From positions 9,249 through 73,248 of the forward strand of contig DKDL01000101.1 of assembly GCA_002449335.1 (NCBI GenBank): DNA of 64,000 nt, read 5' to 3'. The DNA comes from Succinatimonas sp. UBA6849 (lineage in GTDB: Bacteria; Pseudomonadota; Gammaproteobacteria; Enterobacterales; Succinivibrionaceae). This document shows, one piece after another, positions 62,542 through 64,000 of this stretch; position 1 is the first letter of the stretch, and every line of letters begins with the position of its first letter. A program made the position numbers and the translations under genes. Below the pieces are notes generated by a model. That model was not told the DNA's origin, searched no databases, and saw nothing but the letters and a program-made list of their open reading frames with translations.

Positions 62542-63579
62542 TTAGATAAGTGGCATATTGTGCTTTGCACACTCTTCTCTCATCTTCTCAGGCCAGATAC
62601 TTGCCTGAATTTCGCCAATATGAGCCTTGTGCAGTAGAACCATACACAGTCTGCTCTGACCGATACCACCACCGATGGTTAATGGCAATTCGCCATTTAA
62701 TAACTTCTTATGGAAATACAGCTCTTTACGCTCTTCTTTGTTCTCTAAACGTAACTGACGGTTTAAAGCATCAATATCAACACGAATACCCATTGAAGAT
62801 AATTCAAATGAACGGTTTAAAATAGGGTACCAAATTAAGATATCACCGTTTAAACCATACTTACCATCTTCGTTCTTAGTTGACCAGTCATCATAGTCAG
62901 GAGCTCTACCATCGTGTTTCTCACCATTAGATAACTGACCGCCAATGCCCATTAAGAATACAGCGCCGTACTTCTTACAGATTAAATCCTCACGCTCCTT
63001 TGGAGTCTTATCAGGGTACATCTGTAACAGATCTTCAGCATGAACGAATGTAATCTCCTGAGGTAAGAAAGGCTTGATGTTCTCATAGCTTTCACATGCT
63101 AAGTATTCAGTTCTTAAAATTGCTGAATAAATGCGTCTTACAATCTGCTTTAAGAAAGCTAAGTTTCTATCTTCTTTAGTGATAACCTCTTCCCAGTCCC
63201 ACTGATCAACATACAGTGAATGAAGATTGTCTAACTCTTCATCTGCACGAATAGCGTTCATATCAGTGTAGATGCCGTAGCCTGGCTGAATCTTTAATTC
63301 ACCTAAGGTCAGTCTCTTCCACTTAGCTAATGAGTGCACAACTTCAGCTTTCTGATCATTTAGATCTTTAATTGGGAAGGTAACAGCTCTTTCGATACCA
63401 TTTAAATCATCATTAATACCTAAGCCTTTTAATACGAATAAAGGAGCGGTAACACGACGTAAACGAAGCTCTGTAGCAAGATTCTGCTGGAAGAAATCTT
63501 TGATTAGCTTAATTCCTTTTTCTGTTTGAATTTTGTCTAAGAGCGGAGTGTAGTCCTTTGGAATGATTAGATTACTCAT
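62542..63579 (-). CDS. asnA: Aspartate--ammonia ligase (asparagine synthetase A)
   Basis: Makes asparagine from aspartate, ammonia and ATP; related to class II aminoacyl-tRNA synthetases. Clear blocks: RLRRVTAPLFV, AVTFPIKD, VVHSLAKWKRLTL, GIYTDMNAIRADE, HSLYVDQWDWE, and the C-terminal LTIGGGIGQSRLCM. 345 residues, near the 330 of E. coli. In E. coli the divergent neighbour is asnC; here the upstream 420 bases hold no gene. Confidence 0.96.
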   Translation of the reverse strand: MSNLIIPKDYTPLLDKIQTEKGIKLIKDFFQQNLATELRLRRVTAPLFVLKGLGINDDLNGIERAVTFPIKDLNDQKAEVVHSLAKWKRLTLGELKIQPGYGIYTDMNAIRADEELDNLHSLYVDQWDWEEVITKEDRNLAFLKQIVRRIYSAILRTEYLACESYENIKPFLPQEITFVHAEDLLQMYPDKTPKEREDLICKKYGAVFLMGIGGQLSNGEKHDGRAPDYDDWSTKNEDGKYGLNGDILIWYPILNRSFELSSMGIRVDIDALNRQLRLENKEERKELYFHKKLLNGELPLTIGGGIGQSRLCMVLLHKAHIGEIQASIWPEKMREECAKHNMPLI

Positions 63580-64000
63580 TTCTGATTATCCTTAATATGT
63601 AGTAATTATGAAGATTTTACCTTTGATATCATTTTTTTTAAATATCTTTTTTCGTTAATTAAGATAAATTCATGTCACTGCAAGGATTATTAAGAGTAAT
63701 TAAGTCTGAATGCGACTTTAGATGGTTTTTATGTGCGATGAAATTGTGTTTTTAGTATTAATTTGAGCACGTGAATAAGTAGTACATGAATAAGTACCCA
63801 TGAACAAGTTGCATGCTAATAAGGTGCACATGAACACACAAAGAATCTAACTTTATGAAAACGTTCAAATTATAAAGAATATGAAAAATAAGCCTTTTGT
63901 ATAGTGAATTATGCAAATATTTTTAATCCTTTTTGCAAGAAGGCTCACTGATTTGTGCACTGTAACAAGCTTATAATTAATGCAACTGTGAGGTTTTGTA
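63580..64000. other. Region upstream of asnA
   Basis: 421 bases without a recognisable gene. It should contain the asnA promoter and a cluster of degenerate 15-bp repeats (63767-63826). A gene could begin beyond the right edge. Confidence 0.5.
63767..63826 (+). repeat. Degenerate 15-bp tandem repeats
   Basis: Units starting near 63767, 63782, 63797, 63811 and 63826 follow the pattern xxCATGAATAAGTxx (for example GTACATGAATAAGTA at 63782). The first two are nearly identical; later ones decay. About 190 bases upstream of asnA. Confidence 0.55.

Noticed and set aside
63767..63826. CRISPR array
   Set aside because: Repeats are 15 bp, degenerate and head-to-tail without spacers; no cas genes are present.

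Overview
The window is a low-GC gammaproteobacterial chromosome segment. Gene content (prmB-aroC, uspE-ttcA, ybaB-recR-htpG, lpxK-kdsB, PBP1C with a YfhM-type macroglobulin, RNase T, YciO, AsnA, a porin ending in Phe) is gammaproteobacterial. AT-rich spacers and some Firmicute-like enzymes (Bacillus-type Xpt, family II pyrophosphatase, ISL3 transposase) fit an anaerobic gut member of the Succinivibrionaceae. That placement is an inference from gene content, not from a marker gene. No rRNA, tRNA, CRISPR array or prophage was seen.

Layout. 1-7.4 kb: end of an unidentified gene, prmB-aroC, then a minus-strand block ppaC / rimO-xpt-xanP. 7.6-10.4 kb: four exported proteins (two cysteine-containing Sel1-repeat proteins, a DotH/IcmK-like protein, a VirB1-like transglycosylase) that look like an isolated type IV secretion-related set. 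10.4-17.9 kb: uspE-ttcA, folP with a ZIP metal transporter, a DnaT-domain protein, an orphan adenine methyltransferase, ybaB-recR. 18.0-19.6 kb: a DarT-like ADP-ribosyltransferase with a membrane anchor plus its NADAR antitoxin, splitting recR from htpG. 19.8-23.8 kb: htpG with a textbook sigma-32 promoter, a porin, an IalB-like protein. 23.9-27.1 kb: an AbiE toxin-antitoxin pair with two paired operators, and an intact ISL3 element with a perfect 8-bp target duplication. 27.1-40.3 kb: symporter-cysK, a DnaQ-fold exonuclease, mscL, a SpoIIE-like phosphatase lacking its metal aspartates, rnt, rfbD, putP, a HAD phosphatase coupled to a degenerate AAA-ATPase-like gene. 40.3 kb: the 4.5S SRP RNA. 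40.7-49.8 kb: truB, a lipoprotein, lpxK-kdsB, and a TPP-riboswitch-controlled thiamine operon thiC-thiDE-thiS-thiG-thiH.

49.8-50.5 kb holds the most striking feature: two tandem copies of a 222-bp unit. Each has a 20-codon ORF on the minus strand for a very hydrophobic peptide with its own Shine-Dalgarno site, and on the plus strand a sigma-70 promoter firing an RNA antisense to it. This is the architecture of Ibs/Sib-type type I toxin-antitoxin loci, and the two copies differ mainly by synonymous or conservative codon changes. It appears to be undescribed in this lineage.

50.5-64 kb: pbpC and its macroglobulin partner (without thioester or lipobox), dgkA, tadA, an orphan JetD-like protein with a ruined Toprim active site, yciO, two small envelope proteins sharing a C-terminal motif, and asnA with degenerate 15-bp repeats upstream.

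Several annotated starts were moved from in-frame TTG/GTG codons to an ATG with a Shine-Dalgarno site (uspE, folP, the porin, the IalB-like protein, AbiEi, the SpoIIE-like protein, the BOF protein, the lipoprotein, YfhM, the 61.8-kb protein). Four genes keep non-ATG starts because the ribosome site demands it (TTG at 24571, 37690 and 61108; GTG at 58839).
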